Source: Spirochaetaceae bacterium
GTDB taxonomy: Bacteria; Spirochaetota; Leptospiria; Leptospirales; Leptonemataceae
Direction: 5' to 3'
DNA length: 64,000 nucleotides
Assembly (NCBI GenBank): GCA_002729885.1
Contig: PBUB01000002.1
Span: forward strand, 50,706 to 114,705
Below the pieces are notes generated by a model. That model was not told the DNA's origin. It ran no database searches and was given only the letters and a program-made list of their open reading frames with translations. The translations under genes were made by a program, and so were the position numbers. Below are positions 34,178 through 43,229 of this stretch, piece after piece; the first letter of the stretch is position 1, and the number at the start of each line of letters is the position of its first letter.

Positions 34178-35050
34178 TTAGATGCGATCCCGAACTCGAT
34201 CAATGTAACGTTCCAGTTCATCCACTCCTTCCAGAAAGAGGGCCGGTCCTGGCTGCAGGATGATGCTGGAATCAATTTCGAATAAAAGGTCTTTTTTCAC
34301 TGCCTCGGTCTCTTTCCAGCCATCCTGATGCCGCACCCAGTGGAAATCTACTGGCTTCCCGCACCAGGAACCAATGATTGTATCCGGCTGGCTGTCTGCC
34401 ACTCGCTCCGTTGTGGTGATTCGCTTTGCGGCCTTATGGGACTCTGGATTTTCCATGTCTTCGGCCAGGCAGTTTATGCCGCCGCAGATTTCGATTAGTT
34501 CCGATACCCATTGGATGCCGTGGATCAATGGATCGTCCCATTCCTGAAAGAAAACTCGCACTCTTTTCTTCTCTTTGTTCCTTTCGTAAATCGACGTTAG
34601 CTTTTCTCTCCACTCTTTGATGAGGCTCTGGGTATCTTCCTGCCGTCCTATCAGGGCCCCGATCTGTAGCATGGTTTGGAATATCTGGTTCAGGCTCCGC
34701 TGGTTGGTTATCCAGACCGGAAGGCCCTCTTTTATAAGTCCGGCGGCCAGTTCAGCCTGAATATCAGAAAATCCCAGCACCAGGTCTGGATCCAATGCTT
34801 TGATCTTTTGAATGTCCCCTTTGATGAAGCTGGTCACCATGGGCTTTTCTTTTCTGGCTCTTTCCGGCCTTACAACGTACACAGAGATTCCAACAATTCT
34901 ATGCTGCTCACCCAGCATGTATAATAGTTCTACCGATTCTTCGGTGAGGCATACGATTCGCTCAGGAAGCTCTGGCAGGGATGGGATTGGGCTTTTGGAA
35001 GTCGATTCAGGTGCTGGCATCAGGCTTCCATCCAATTCCAGCGGGAACAA
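34178..35050 (-). CDS. BtuF-like periplasmic-binding-fold protein without a signal peptide
   Basis: 290 residues of the helical-backbone (class III) ABC binding protein fold used by BtuF and siderophore-binding proteins: PERIVCLTEESVELLYMLGE, DIQKIKALDPDLVLGF, IGSWCGKP and a terminal helical half. No signal peptide or lipobox is present, so it would be cytoplasmic unless the start is misplaced. Such soluble members are annotated elsewhere as cobalamin-binding proteins; the ligand is not proven. Another ATG, at residue 11, is possible. No permease or ATPase is adjacent. Confidence 0.75.
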   Translation of the reverse strand: MFPLELDGSLMPAPESTSKSPIPSLPELPERIVCLTEESVELLYMLGEQHRIVGISVYVVRPERARKEKPMVTSFIKGDIQKIKALDPDLVLGFSDIQAELAAGLIKEGLPVWITNQRSLNQIFQTMLQIGALIGRQEDTQSLIKEWREKLTSIYERNKEKKRVRVFFQEWDDPLIHGIQWVSELIEICGGINCLAEDMENPESHKAAKRITTTERVADSQPDTIIGSWCGKPVDFHWVRHQDGWKETEAVKKDLLFEIDSSIILQPGPALFLEGVDELERYIDRVRDRI

Positions 35051-35129
35051 TTGGCCATAATAATTTCAAGTTACCTTGCCGAGAAACACAGCCGGCAAAC
35101 GAGCATTATTCTGAAAACTGCTGCCCCGG

Positions 35130-35160
35130 GGCTTCCGGCCTTTTGCCGTGGCCGGAAGCC
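35130..35160 (-). terminator. Strong hairpin downstream of acs
   Basis: A perfect 11-bp inverted repeat (GGCTTCCGGCC / GGCCGGAAGCC, 9-base loop) starts 32 bases beyond the acs stop on the minus strand. It is followed by CCCCGGGGC rather than a T tract, so it may be an atypical terminator, an mRNA stabiliser, or part of the leader of the BtuF-like gene further down. Confidence 0.5.
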
Positions 35161-35192
35161 GAGAGTGCTTCCCAATTAAGCTTTGTAGCGGA

Positions 35193-37151
35193 TCAGCTAT
35201 GAAAGCGCTTCTTGTCTTCTACCAATTTCTGCACCACCGAAGGATCTGCCAGAGTGGAAGTATCGCCAAGATTGTCATAGACTCCTTCCGCAATCTTTCG
35301 CAGAAGTCTTCGCATGATCTTTCCGGACCGAGTTTTGGGCAAGGAGGGGGCCCAGTGGATGATGTCCGGTCTTGCGATTTTCCCAATCTTCTCGGACACT
35401 ATTTCAATGAGCTCCTTCTTCAGTTCATCGTTGGTAGTAAATCCATTCTTAACGGTGACGTAGGCATAGATTCCCTGACCTTTTACATCGTGCGGAAAGG
35501 CAACCACGGCAGATTCCGCCACGGCCTTGTGTTCTACCAGAGCGCTTTCGATTTCGGCGGAGCCCAGGCGATGGCCCGATACATTGAGCACATCGTCCAC
35601 TCGACCGGTGACCCAGTAATATCCATCGGCATCCCTGGTGGCGCCATCTCCAGTGAAGTAATAGCCTTTGAACTGGGAGAAGTATGTATTGAAGAATCGT
35701 TCCGGATCTCCATACACGGTTCGCATAATGGATGGCCAGGGAAACTTTATGCAAAGATTTCCCGATGCAGCTCCTTCCAGCTCTTTACCATCTCCGTCCA
35801 GAAGCACTGGCTGAACTCCAAAGAAAGGCTTGGTGGCCGATCCTGGTTTGGTGTCTGTTGCTCCGGGCAAAGGAGTAATCATTATTCCGCCGGTTTCGGT
35901 TTGCCACCAGGTATCTACGATGGGACATTTTTCCTTTCCAATGTTAGTATGATACCATTGCCATGCTTCCGGATTGATGGGCTCGCCAACGGTTCCCAGC
36001 AGTCTCAGGGATTTCAATGAGTATCGCTCGACGGGTCCGGTGCCTTCGCGCATCAAAGCGCGAATAGCGGTGGGGGCCGTATAGAAGACGTTGACCTGAT
36101 ACTTGTCTACAATGTCCCAGAATCTTCCCGCATCCGGATAGGACGGGACTCCTTCGAACATGAGGCTGGTAGCACCGTTGGACAGAGGGCCGTAGAGAAT
36201 ATAGCTATGCCCGGTAATCCAGCCGATGTCAGCGGTGCACCAGTAGGTATCATCTTCTTTATGGTCGAACACATAATGATGCGTAAGGCTGGTGCCCAAC
36301 AGATAGCCTGCAGTGGTATGTAGAACTCCTTTAGGCTTTCCAGTGGATCCGGATGTGTATAGAATAAAAAGCGGATCCTCCGAATCCATATGCTCTGCTT
36401 CGCAAACGTCGGAGAGCTCCGGATCACGTAGCATATCTTCCAGGCGGTGATCCCGGCCTTCTTTGTAGGTTGCGTTGGAATCTCGTCCCACTCGCTCGGC
36501 AACCACTACATTATTAACTTCGAAGCTGGATTTCTGTAGAGCCTCATCTACATTCTTCTTCATGTCTATTATCTTGCCGCCGCGAAAGCCAGCGTCGGAT
36601 GTAACGATTAGACTGGGCTGGCAGTCCTCGATTCTACTGATGAGCGCTGCTGGTGAAAATCCGCCAAAAACCACTGAATGAACAGCTCCAATACGGGTGC
36701 ATGCCAGAGAAAAGAATGCCAGTTCAGGAATCATGGGCAGATAGATCAAGACCCGATCTCCTTTCTTGACGCCAAGTTTCTTCATCACATTTGCATGGCG
36801 GCTTACTTCCCGGTGTAATTGCTGATATGTATAAGTTCTGGATTCCCCGGGATGATCCCCTTCCCAGATAATGGCCGCCTTGTTTTTTCTGGGGCCATCC
36901 AGGTGTCGGTCCAGGCAGTTATAGGCCACGTTTAGCTTGCCGCCCTTGAACCATTGAATTTTCGCATCTCCAAAGGAATGATCCAGAACCTTATCCCATT
37001 TCTTGAACCAGGTCAGTCGCTCCGCCTGCTCGGCCCAGAAGCCTTCTGGATCCTGGATGGATTTCTGGTAGAGCTTTTCATAGCCGGCGGCATCGATGTT
37101 GGCGCTGCCGGCAAACTCTGTAGATGGTGGATAGGATTTTTCATTTATCAT
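35193..37151 (-). CDS. acs: Acetyl-CoA synthetase
   Basis: About 652 residues, the family's usual length. ANL signatures are complete: [12 protein letters not shown] (ATP loop), [33 protein letters not shown] and the C-terminal [11 protein letters not shown], whose Lys is the acetylation site in homologues. It makes acetyl-CoA from acetate, ATP and CoA via acetyl-AMP. The frame is open to 37433, but ATG 37151 has AGAGGAAAGAG directly upstream and gives the standard N-terminus ([10 protein letters not shown]), so the longer version is rejected. Confidence 0.95.
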   Translation of the reverse strand: MINEKSYPPSTEFAGSANIDAAGYEKLYQKSIQDPEGFWAEQAERLTWFKKWDKVLDHSFGDAKIQWFKGGKLNVAYNCLDRHLDGPRKNKAAIIWEGDHPGESRTYTYQQLHREVSRHANVMKKLGVKKGDRVLIYLPMIPELAFFSLACTRIGAVHSVVFGGFSPAALISRIEDCQPSLIVTSDAGFRGGKIIDMKKNVDEALQKSSFEVNNVVVAERVGRDSNATYKEGRDHRLEDMLRDPELSDVCEAEHMDSEDPLFILYTSGSTGKPKGVLHTTAGYLLGTSLTHHYVFDHKEDDTYWCTADIGWITGHSYILYGPLSNGATSLMFEGVPSYPDAGRFWDIVDKYQVNVFYTAPTAIRALMREGTGPVERYSLKSLRLLGTVGEPINPEAWQWYHTNIGKEKCPIVDTWWQTETGGIMITPLPGATDTKPGSATKPFFGVQPVLLDGDGKELEGAASGNLCIKFPWPSIMRTVYGDPERFFNTYFSQFKGYYFTGDGATRDADGYYWVTGRVDDVLNVSGHRLGSAEIESALVEHKAVAESAVVAFPHDVKGQGIYAYVTVKNGFTTNDELKKELIEIVSEKIGKIARPDIIHWAPSLPKTRSGKIMRRLLRKIAEGVYDNLGDTSTLADPSVVQKLVEDKKRFHS

Positions 37152-37408
37152 AACACTCTTTCCTCTGTCTTCAGGGCCTATCGCGGCGAACCGGGAGAGG
37201 CTGCATTCGATACCAGAAATAGAATGTAATGCAGGTGGTGTCAATGATTCTGCCTCAAAGCCCTGGCTTCCGTGATCTACTTCGATTCTCTGAGCAGGAT
37301 CGGGTAATCGGAGGAGGGATGGGTGAGAAGGGCGGGTCACAAAGGCTGAAGCTGAGAGAAGCAGAGAGGCCGCGGGACTGCCCGGAAAATTCGCTGTGTC
37401 CTGGTCAA

Positions 37409-37651
37409 TCAGGTGGGATCCAGTCGAGCCCACTCCGGAATGTAGTATTCCGATTCCTCGGTAAGCTTTTCGAATGCTACAACACTGTGAGGCCAGCGAC
37501 GCTCTTCGGAAAAGTCGTTCCAGCTCTTTATTGGAGGGTGCACCGAATAGGAGACATCCACGGTATAATCCGGCGAAAGCGTTTCTACAAATTTGTCAAA
37601 GTCTGCCTTGTTTACTCGGCGAAAGCCCGTGGCCTGGTCAAAGAACTGCAC
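37409..37651 (-). CDS. Small protein of unknown function (80 aa)
   Basis: An 80-residue frame starting with [24 protein letters not shown]. Composition is protein-like (many aromatic and charged residues, few rare ones) and it could be a small alpha/beta domain, but no family is recognised and no ribosome site is evident. It precedes acs on the same strand by about 260 bases, a stretch in which nothing else is visible, and follows the thioesterase in the opposite order. Moderate chance of being real. Confidence 0.45.
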   Translation of the reverse strand: MQFFDQATGFRRVNKADFDKFVETLSPDYTVDVSYSVHPPIKSWNDFSEERRWPHSVVAFEKLTEESEYYIPEWARLDPT

Positions 37652-37734
37652 TGGATTGAACTAAAGAAAAATTTCCAGCGGTCAAGAATTTATTGGAAAT
37701 TAGAAAAAGGTGAATCACATTAAGTAAATTTCCC

Positions 37735-38205
37735 TTACAGCATCTCCTGTTCCAGAAAGCTGCGAAAATCGGGAGGAATGTTTTCGCTGCAATCCTTCCG
37801 ATAATTGTAGAAAACCTGTACCGTCTTTGCCTCTATATAGATTTGCCCATCTTCTGTTCCTTCGATTCTGGCAGAAAAGTCCCAGGAGGATTTACCGATC
37901 CTGGATACCCATGTACAAACCCGGGCTGAAGTATTGGGCCGCAGGGATTTTCGCAGATCCATTTCGATTCGCACCAGTACAAAGGGAATATCTTCCAGTT
38001 CCGTGATAGAAAGGTATTTATTGCAGAAATCCAGCCGGCCCAGCTCCAGATAGCTTGAGTAAGTGGAATTGTTCACCCGGCGCATGGGATCCATGTCGTT
38101 GAATCGTATCTGAAGAGGGGTAACAATCACGGTAACAGAGGGATGGAAAAGACTCTTAGCTTGTGGATCAGCCGCCACCAGGTTTGCAGCTGGATGGTGC
38201 CACAT
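37735..38205 (-). CDS. Acyl-CoA thioesterase-like hotdog protein
   Basis: A single hotdog domain of about 150 residues. The 4HBT/FatA-type signature IRFNDMDPMRRVNNSTYSSY includes the catalytic-loop Asp (DMD), with Arg where the usual His precedes VNN. LELGRLDF marks the central helix. Members hydrolyse acyl-CoA or acyl-ACP. The first ATG lies 38 bases inside the upstream gluzincin gene, so the first 15 residues may not belong; an internal GTG is an alternative start. Confidence 0.8.
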   Translation of the reverse strand: MWHHPAANLVAADPQAKSLFHPSVTVIVTPLQIRFNDMDPMRRVNNSTYSSYLELGRLDFCNKYLSITELEDIPFVLVRIEMDLRKSLRPNTSARVCTWVSRIGKSSWDFSARIEGTEDGQIYIEAKTVQVFYNYRKDCSENIPPDFRSFLEQEML

Positions 38206-38998
38206 TGAACACAGGCTTTTCCAGATATTCGATATAATCCCGGCGTAGTTGATTCATCGCGCCGCGCTCTCCAAACGTCACATGGAAGAGCGGATCGGAT
38301 TTAGGATTTTCGCGCAATCCCCTCATGATGTCTGTAAGATCTCCCCTGGTCCAGAGGAAATAGACAAAAACACCGCTTAGCACTGTCTTTTGAGCGGTGC
38401 CATCCGGATCCAGGAAATCAACACTGGTGGGAAGCTCCATGGATTCCAGTACCAGGGAATCCGGGTTCTTTTCCACCCAGACTCGAAACTCTGGAAGCAT
38501 CGCCTGTTCGCTGCAGGGATTTTTCTGAGTGTTATAGTTCTGTAAGAATCGGGCCAGCCCTTCCTGAAACCAGAACGGCGCCTTGCTGCTCAGTTCGTCC
38601 AGGTACAGATGAGACATCTCATGCCTCCAGACCGGGTCCGGTGCGTCCAGGGATACATGGATTGCTTTTCTGCTGCGATCGTAATGGGCCAGGGCATTGG
38701 ATGGCAGATGCTCGCTGGATCGCTTGTAACTTTCCTGATCCGGGTAAACAACGATCAGTGGCTTGAAATCCGCCAAAGAAGGAAAGAATCTCTCCTGTAG
38801 AGTTTGTATCATGGGCCATTTCCAGCGAATGGCGGCCTCCACTCGGCCGGGATCCATGCCTTCCTGGATCTGAACATAGCAGCAATCCATTTCCAGGCGA
38901 TCCCAGCCCTGAAGCAATCTCAGATCGTAACCTCTGCAACTGGCAGTGAGCAATAACAGGATCAACAAGATCGGGACAGGCTGGAGGGAAAATCTCAA
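38168..38998 (-). CDS. Gluzincin-type metalloprotease-like lipoprotein
   Basis: 276 residues. Signal peptide with lipobox LLTASC (Cys21). The zinc site HEMSH is at 126-130 and the third ligand Glu146 in WFQEGLARF, the arrangement of peptidase-MA-like gluzincins. Substrate-facing segments are unremarkable. It should sit on the outer or inner membrane facing the periplasm, though whether it cleaves envelope proteins is unknown. It overlaps the thioesterase frame by 38 bases and starts 9 bases after the STAS gene stop. Confidence 0.82.
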   Translation of the reverse strand: MRFSLQPVPILLILLLLTASCRGYDLRLLQGWDRLEMDCCYVQIQEGMDPGRVEAAIRWKWPMIQTLQERFFPSLADFKPLIVVYPDQESYKRSSEHLPSNALAHYDRSRKAIHVSLDAPDPVWRHEMSHLYLDELSSKAPFWFQEGLARFLQNYNTQKNPCSEQAMLPEFRVWVEKNPDSLVLESMELPTSVDFLDPDGTAQKTVLSGVFVYFLWTRGDLTDIMRGLRENPKSDPLFHVTFGERGAMNQLRRDYIEYLEKPVFNVAPSSCKPGGG

Positions 38999-39007
38999 AA
39001 AGACACT

Positions 39008-39334
39008 CTACTGAATTCTGGTTTCTATGTCAGCGATTCGATGGATATCTACCAGCTCCAGAATTGTTGCGATCTTACGGTCCACATTCTGAAGCTTGAG
39101 CCGGAAGCCCCCTGGATTTTTCTCGCTGAACTTTCGATGGATATTGATGATTTCGGTAATTCCCAGAGAGTTGATATACTCGATTTCGGCCATGTCAATA
39201 GTGAGACTGTCTACCGGCTCAATAGTAAATTTGCCCGCATCCAATTCTTTCAGGATCAGATTATCTCCATCTACTCTGGGATGGAACAATCGGATAAGAA
39301 GATCATTGCCCTGTTTTTCTATCTTTAGATCCAT
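39008..39334 (-). CDS. STAS-domain (anti-sigma-factor antagonist-like) protein
   Basis: 108 residues, one STAS domain. The conserved loop reads EYINSLGITEII, with Ser56 where anti-sigma antagonists are phosphorylated. Such proteins switch partner kinases or sigma factors, but no RsbW-type kinase or sigma factor is in the window. Divergent from the membrane protein at 39351, only 16 bases apart, so promoters must overlap the coding starts. Confidence 0.85.
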   Translation of the reverse strand: MDLKIEKQGNDLLIRLFHPRVDGDNLILKELDAGKFTIEPVDSLTIDMAEIEYINSLGITEIINIHRKFSEKNPGGFRLKLQNVDRKIATILELVDIHRIADIETRIQ

Positions 39335-39350
39335 GGATTGAGAACTCTCA

Positions 39351-40475
39351 ATGCAATCAGCAACAACCAGTAGAATTCCGGGACGACTTGCTCGCGCAAG
39401 GGAAAAATTCCAGCTATTTCAGGACGGTCGACCTGTGGCCCTGCGCTGGGCAATTCTGATGGGTGTTGTGCTCTCGATCTTTTTTACTTATCGGCTAGCA
39501 CCCATACCGATCTACATCAGTCTACCGGCAGCACTTATTACAGCCACTATCCTTACCGGACTTCTGCTGATTGTATTTGGCAAGTTAATCCTCAGGTATC
39601 AGTCCGGCAAATCCTTAATCCTGGAGATGATACTGGGTTCCATTTTTTGTGGACTCCTGGCTCTGGACGGGGCCGGGCTAACCAACGTTTTCTGGGCCCT
39701 GGTGTTCTTGATTCTGCTCGTCTTCTTTATTCTTCGCAGCAGACTTAACTTCTACGTCTTATTCTCCGGGCTTACTCTATTTGCATTAGTATTTCTTGGC
39801 TTTCGTGTTGTGGACTGGGAAAAGGCCGGTGTGGTGGCCATTTATCAATCCGTCTGGCAGGCCGCTCTTTCTGCAGAAGAGAGATTCCAGGTCATTGATA
39901 GTGAAGGGCAAATCCAGGTGCGTTCCGGAAAAGATAACGTTCTTCTAATCGAGTTACCAGACGGCCTTTATCTCCAGGATTCAGAAAAGCTCAAAGAGGC
40001 GAATGGACCTGGAGTGCCAGTGCTGGCAGTCAGCAGTGAAAAAGATCGTATGGATCGAATTCCTGCAGCGATTCTGTATCAGATACCACCAGGAATGAAC
40101 AGGGAAAATGTGCGAAATCGCACAGAGCTGCTGCTGGGAACGGTGAAGGATGAACAGGTTCAGGATCTAAAAAAAGAGAAAGAGCAATCTCTGTTCCCAC
40201 CGGACTTTTCAATGACCATGGAAGGATCATTCTGGACTTACTATGACCGCTTCCAGGCCAATACTCTGCGCACCGGGTTTTTCATCTTTGGAGGCATGGT
40301 GTCTTCCGGATCGTCCACAGCCATCCAGGTGAACGGTTCCACCAGGCCCAGTTTTCTGCTCTGGATTCGGGAGCCTGTTGAAAAGGGATTCCCGTTTCAT
40401 CCGCGAACGCTGGAACTGTTGCGAGGCATTACCTGGCCAGAGATTAGTAGCGAACCGGAAGACTCAGCAAACTGA
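39351..40475 (+). CDS. Membrane protein with a C-terminal soluble domain, unknown
   Basis: 374 residues. Five or so membrane helices occupy about residues 30-165, followed by a soluble domain of about 210 residues with no recognised motif (it contains IDSEGQIQVRSGKDNVLLIELP, a small beta-rich region, and a charged KKEKEQ helix). The 3' end overlaps the M23 peptidase gene on the other strand by 32 bases. No functional clue from neighbours beyond proximity to the STAS gene. Confidence 0.7.
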   Translation: MQSATTSRIPGRLARAREKFQLFQDGRPVALRWAILMGVVLSIFFTYRLAPIPIYISLPAALITATILTGLLLIVFGKLILRYQSGKSLILEMILGSIFCGLLALDGAGLTNVFWALVFLILLVFFILRSRLNFYVLFSGLTLFALVFLGFRVVDWEKAGVVAIYQSVWQAALSAEERFQVIDSEGQIQVRSGKDNVLLIELPDGLYLQDSEKLKEANGPGVPVLAVSSEKDRMDRIPAAILYQIPPGMNRENVRNRTELLLGTVKDEQVQDLKKEKEQSLFPPDFSMTMEGSFWTYYDRFQANTLRTGFFIFGGMVSSGSSTAIQVNGSTRPSFLLWIREPVEKGFPFHPRTLELLRGITWPEISSEPEDSAN

Positions 40476-41520
40476 GTGGGTCCACTGGATAACCATTCAC
40501 CCAGATGGAAAGATGTAGATGGGCTGCCGTAACCATACCTGTGGCTCCGGCCCGGGCGATGAGCTCGCCAGCTTCTACCATCTCTCCTTCTTTCGCATCG
40601 ATCTTGCTCAAATGCATGTATCCAGATTTGATCCCGTTTCCATGATCGATGAGCACAAAGCCCCCTTCAAAAAATAGAGTCCGTGCAAGAACTACCTTTC
40701 CAGGCGCCATGGAATAAACCGGATGGCCTTCCCATCCGCGAAGATCCAATCCCTTGTGCACATATCGTTTGGGCGGATGCTTGATTTTCTTTCCATCCTT
40801 TATTTCATATTGATAGGTAACTCGAGTTACATAGAAGGGAGATGTGACTTTATGGAGGTCACGCGGATGGGCCAGTTTGTTCTTAATATGGTTGGATTGC
40901 CTGGAGGCGAAGGCCTTGTTCTTTAGCTGTCTTTCGCGCTTGATTCTTTCTGCGACCCCGGGCTTTTCGTAAGTCTGCAGATTGGAATATTTACCCAGCT
41001 TCAATTCCGATGTATAGACGGGAAACTTTGTAATGTGAACCTTGAGTCGAATGGATTTGAATTTTGTAACATCGCCGGTGGCGGATTGAACCTTTAGAGG
41101 ATGGGTCCAGCCCAGCCATCCATTCTCTTTCTGATGCGGGTAGATAGCAAACAGTCCTCTCAGGCCCCATGGACGTTCTGTCAGGGGCACCGTGATTCCA
41201 TTATATTTGAGCTGGTTCAGTTTGAGCTTTTCGCGTAGATCGGCAGTTATCTTTTCTCCCGGGCCCAATACCGGAAGGACTTCTGCATAAACCATATCGC
41301 CGGTGGCAAATTTTCGGCTATATAGCACCAGCTTGAACTGGCCTTCCTGGAAAACCCTCTTCTGCGCTGCCTCGGGTTTGAATTGTGGGGGAACAAGTAC
41401 CTTGGTCTCCGAGGAGGTATTCACCCAGGTTCTTGGATCCTTCTGACGGGCTTCCCAGCCACTTTGATGCCAGGGGCCCAGCAAAGCTAGCAAGGTCAGG
41501 GGGAGAAAAAAACGGAGCAT
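40444..41520 (-). CDS. M23-family (LytM-like) endopeptidase, exported
   Basis: A signal peptide (MLRFFLPLTLLALLGPWHQSG) and a periplasmic N-domain of about 230 residues precede a lysostaphin-type peptidase. Zinc ligands are visible at HKGLDLRG and HLHLSIWVNG, with the flanking GYMHLSKI and GATGMVTAAH. M23 enzymes cut peptide cross-bridges in peptidoglycan or activate amidases. The frame is open up to 41649; I prefer ATG 41520 because it begins the signal peptide, although the AAGGA before it is very close. Its longer form would overlap the divergent gene at 41600. Confidence 0.85.
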   Translation of the reverse strand: MLRFFLPLTLLALLGPWHQSGWEARQKDPRTWVNTSSETKVLVPPQFKPEAAQKRVFQEGQFKLVLYSRKFATGDMVYAEVLPVLGPGEKITADLREKLKLNQLKYNGITVPLTERPWGLRGLFAIYPHQKENGWLGWTHPLKVQSATGDVTKFKSIRLKVHITKFPVYTSELKLGKYSNLQTYEKPGVAERIKRERQLKNKAFASRQSNHIKNKLAHPRDLHKVTSPFYVTRVTYQYEIKDGKKIKHPPKRYVHKGLDLRGWEGHPVYSMAPGKVVLARTLFFEGGFVLIDHGNGIKSGYMHLSKIDAKEGEMVEAGELIARAGATGMVTAAHLHLSIWVNGYPVDPLSLLSLPVRY

Positions 41521-41599
41521 CTTCCTTTGAATGGATTCTGTGTATGGGGAAGATTGGACGCTGGCGGATTCGGGATTTTTTCTTTCGTATTGAGAATGC

Positions 41600-42259
41600 A
41601 TGAGAAAGCTCGCAGGGGGATACTTAAGATTTCGACTGGTTTTGAACACCCTTCAAGTGCTTTTTGGTAGTATGCCCAGTATAATCCTCTACGGATTTCA
41701 ATGGTCCAGTGCCTGGCTATTTCTTATGGGTCCCGTAGCGTTACTATTGCTACTATGGGCTGCCCTGGACAGAAATCCGTCCAGAAAATGGTCCGGTATG
41801 GCTGTTGCATTCGCAATGCTTTTGATATTCTCAGGGATGGCTCAACCTGTGCAGTACTCGGACATTCATTTCCATATGCTATCTGAAAAGATGCTGCCTG
41901 AAAAGGACCTGGAAGCTGTATATGCAAACAGTATAGAGCAGTCAGTAGCGCAAGAAAGGCCGGTATTGTATTACTTCCATGCAGACTGGTGCACGAATTG
42001 TGAGGAGCTCAAACAAAGGCTGGAAAGACAGGATATCCAGGAAAAACTGAATGGCTTTCTGCTGGTATCTCTGGATGTCACCGAAGAAGGAGAATATGCG
42101 AAGGCCTCAGAAATATTTGGACTGGATGTGGTGCCATCCCTGGCTTTCGCATCACATGAAGGAAAACTCCTGCCAGTAATTCTGAGAGGCACTTCTTTTC
42201 CAGAAAGTGCTTTGTTGGGAGTACTGGACAGTCTTTCGCAGCATAGTTCCATGGATTGA
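41600..42259 (+). CDS. Membrane-anchored thioredoxin-like protein
   Basis: 219 residues. Two or three membrane helices (about 10-85) are followed by a thioredoxin-fold domain with YFHADWCTNCEELK (Cys pair at about residues 130 and 133) and the cis-Pro region DVVPSLAF. CTNC in an ADW context is like the C-terminal domain of DsbD/thiol reductases. Either a periplasmic thiol oxidoreductase or a DsbD-like electron carrier; the latter could serve the ccm system, but there is no linkage. bioD follows 38 bases later. Confidence 0.78.
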   Translation: MRKLAGGYLRFRLVLNTLQVLFGSMPSIILYGFQWSSAWLFLMGPVALLLLLWAALDRNPSRKWSGMAVAFAMLLIFSGMAQPVQYSDIHFHMLSEKMLPEKDLEAVYANSIEQSVAQERPVLYYFHADWCTNCEELKQRLERQDIQEKLNGFLLVSLDVTEEGEYAKASEIFGLDVVPSLAFASHEGKLLPVILRGTSFPESALLGVLDSLSQHSSMD

Positions 42260-42297
42260 TGGCTGGATTCGCACAGTCTTAGGCAATCGTTCCTTTT

Positions 42298-43098
42298 ATG
42301 AAGATCTTTTTTATTACTGCCACCGACACAGATGCGGGAAAAACCATTACCTCGGCCGCGCTAATGAAACAGTATAGTTGGGCCCATTACTGGAAGCCGG
42401 TACAGACAGGAGCCGATCGAGATGCAGAGATGGTTCGCACTCTTAGCGGAAGGGACGCAAAATTCTTTCATCCAGGCCTCACTTTCAGTCGGCCACTGTC
42501 TCCGCACAGAGCTGCAGAACTGGATGGAAAGCAAATCCTGCTGGAAGACCTGGATAACGCTTTTCAGAAGGTAGTGGATTCCGTTAACAGTTTCGACTCC
42601 AGGGAATCTACAATTGCTCCAGGTCCGGATGACCAGTCAGCTTCAGGACCAGGATTTGACGGTTCGGGTCCTGCTGTTCAATCGGCCAGAACTCCCGAAG
42701 ATACTGCAGCCGGGAGAAAAAAAGAAAGCATTCTATTTATTGAAGGTGCCGGTGGACTGCTGGTTCCACTGAATAGATCCTCTTTATGGCCGGACTGGCT
42801 GGCAGAAAAACCCCTGTCGCTGATTCTGGTATGTCGCACCGGTCTGGGAACCATCAATCATTCGTTGTTATCGATAGAAGCAATTCGCAAACGGAATCTG
42901 GATTTAACGGGGCTGGTATTCTTTGGCCCGGAGAATCCAGATAATCAAAAGACCATCGCAGAATTCTCCGGGGTGCCCGTGCTGGGTCAACTTTCGCTGG
43001 AATATTCATTGGAATCGGAATCCGGGTCAGGACCGGACGATCAGCAAGATCCAGTCATACCGGATACTCTGGACTATAAGCAGATAATTCAAGGATAG
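42298..43098 (+). CDS. bioD: Dethiobiotin synthetase with a low-complexity insert
   Basis: 266 residues. P-loop TDTDAGKT near residue 9, substrate Lys in HYWKPVQTG and the conserved IEGAGGLLVPLN. BioD makes dethiobiotin from DAPA, CO2 and ATP. Usual BioD is about 225 residues. The excess is a Ser/Gly/Pro/Asp-rich stretch (about 100-143) inserted before IEGAGG, and another short one near the C-terminus (SESGSGPDDQQ). Other biotin genes are absent nearby. ATG 42298 fits the usual N-terminus. Confidence 0.9.
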   Translation: MKIFFITATDTDAGKTITSAALMKQYSWAHYWKPVQTGADRDAEMVRTLSGRDAKFFHPGLTFSRPLSPHRAAELDGKQILLEDLDNAFQKVVDSVNSFDSRESTIAPGPDDQSASGPGFDGSGPAVQSARTPEDTAAGRKKESILFIEGAGGLLVPLNRSSLWPDWLAEKPLSLILVCRTGLGTINHSLLSIEAIRKRNLDLTGLVFFGPENPDNQKTIAEFSGVPVLGQLSLEYSLESESGSGPDDQQDPVIPDTLDYKQIIQG

Positions 43099-43229
43099 TA
43101 TGGGCGAGAGAATTAACGGCTTAGTTCATTGAGCCGCGACAGACTTCCTGTGGTCGAAAGCAGCTACTGGCTACTGGATAATGGATAATGACTAATGAAT
43201 TCTAACGGTTCAATAAGGCCTCCGGTTCC

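Noticed and set aside
37152..37433. N-terminal extension of acs
   Set aside because: The strong ribosome site before 37151 gives the normal acetyl-CoA synthetase length.
43140..43210. Short direct repeats (CTACTGG, GATAATG) between bioD and nnrS
   Set aside because: Two or three imperfect copies only, with no regular spacing; not a CRISPR or regulatory array.
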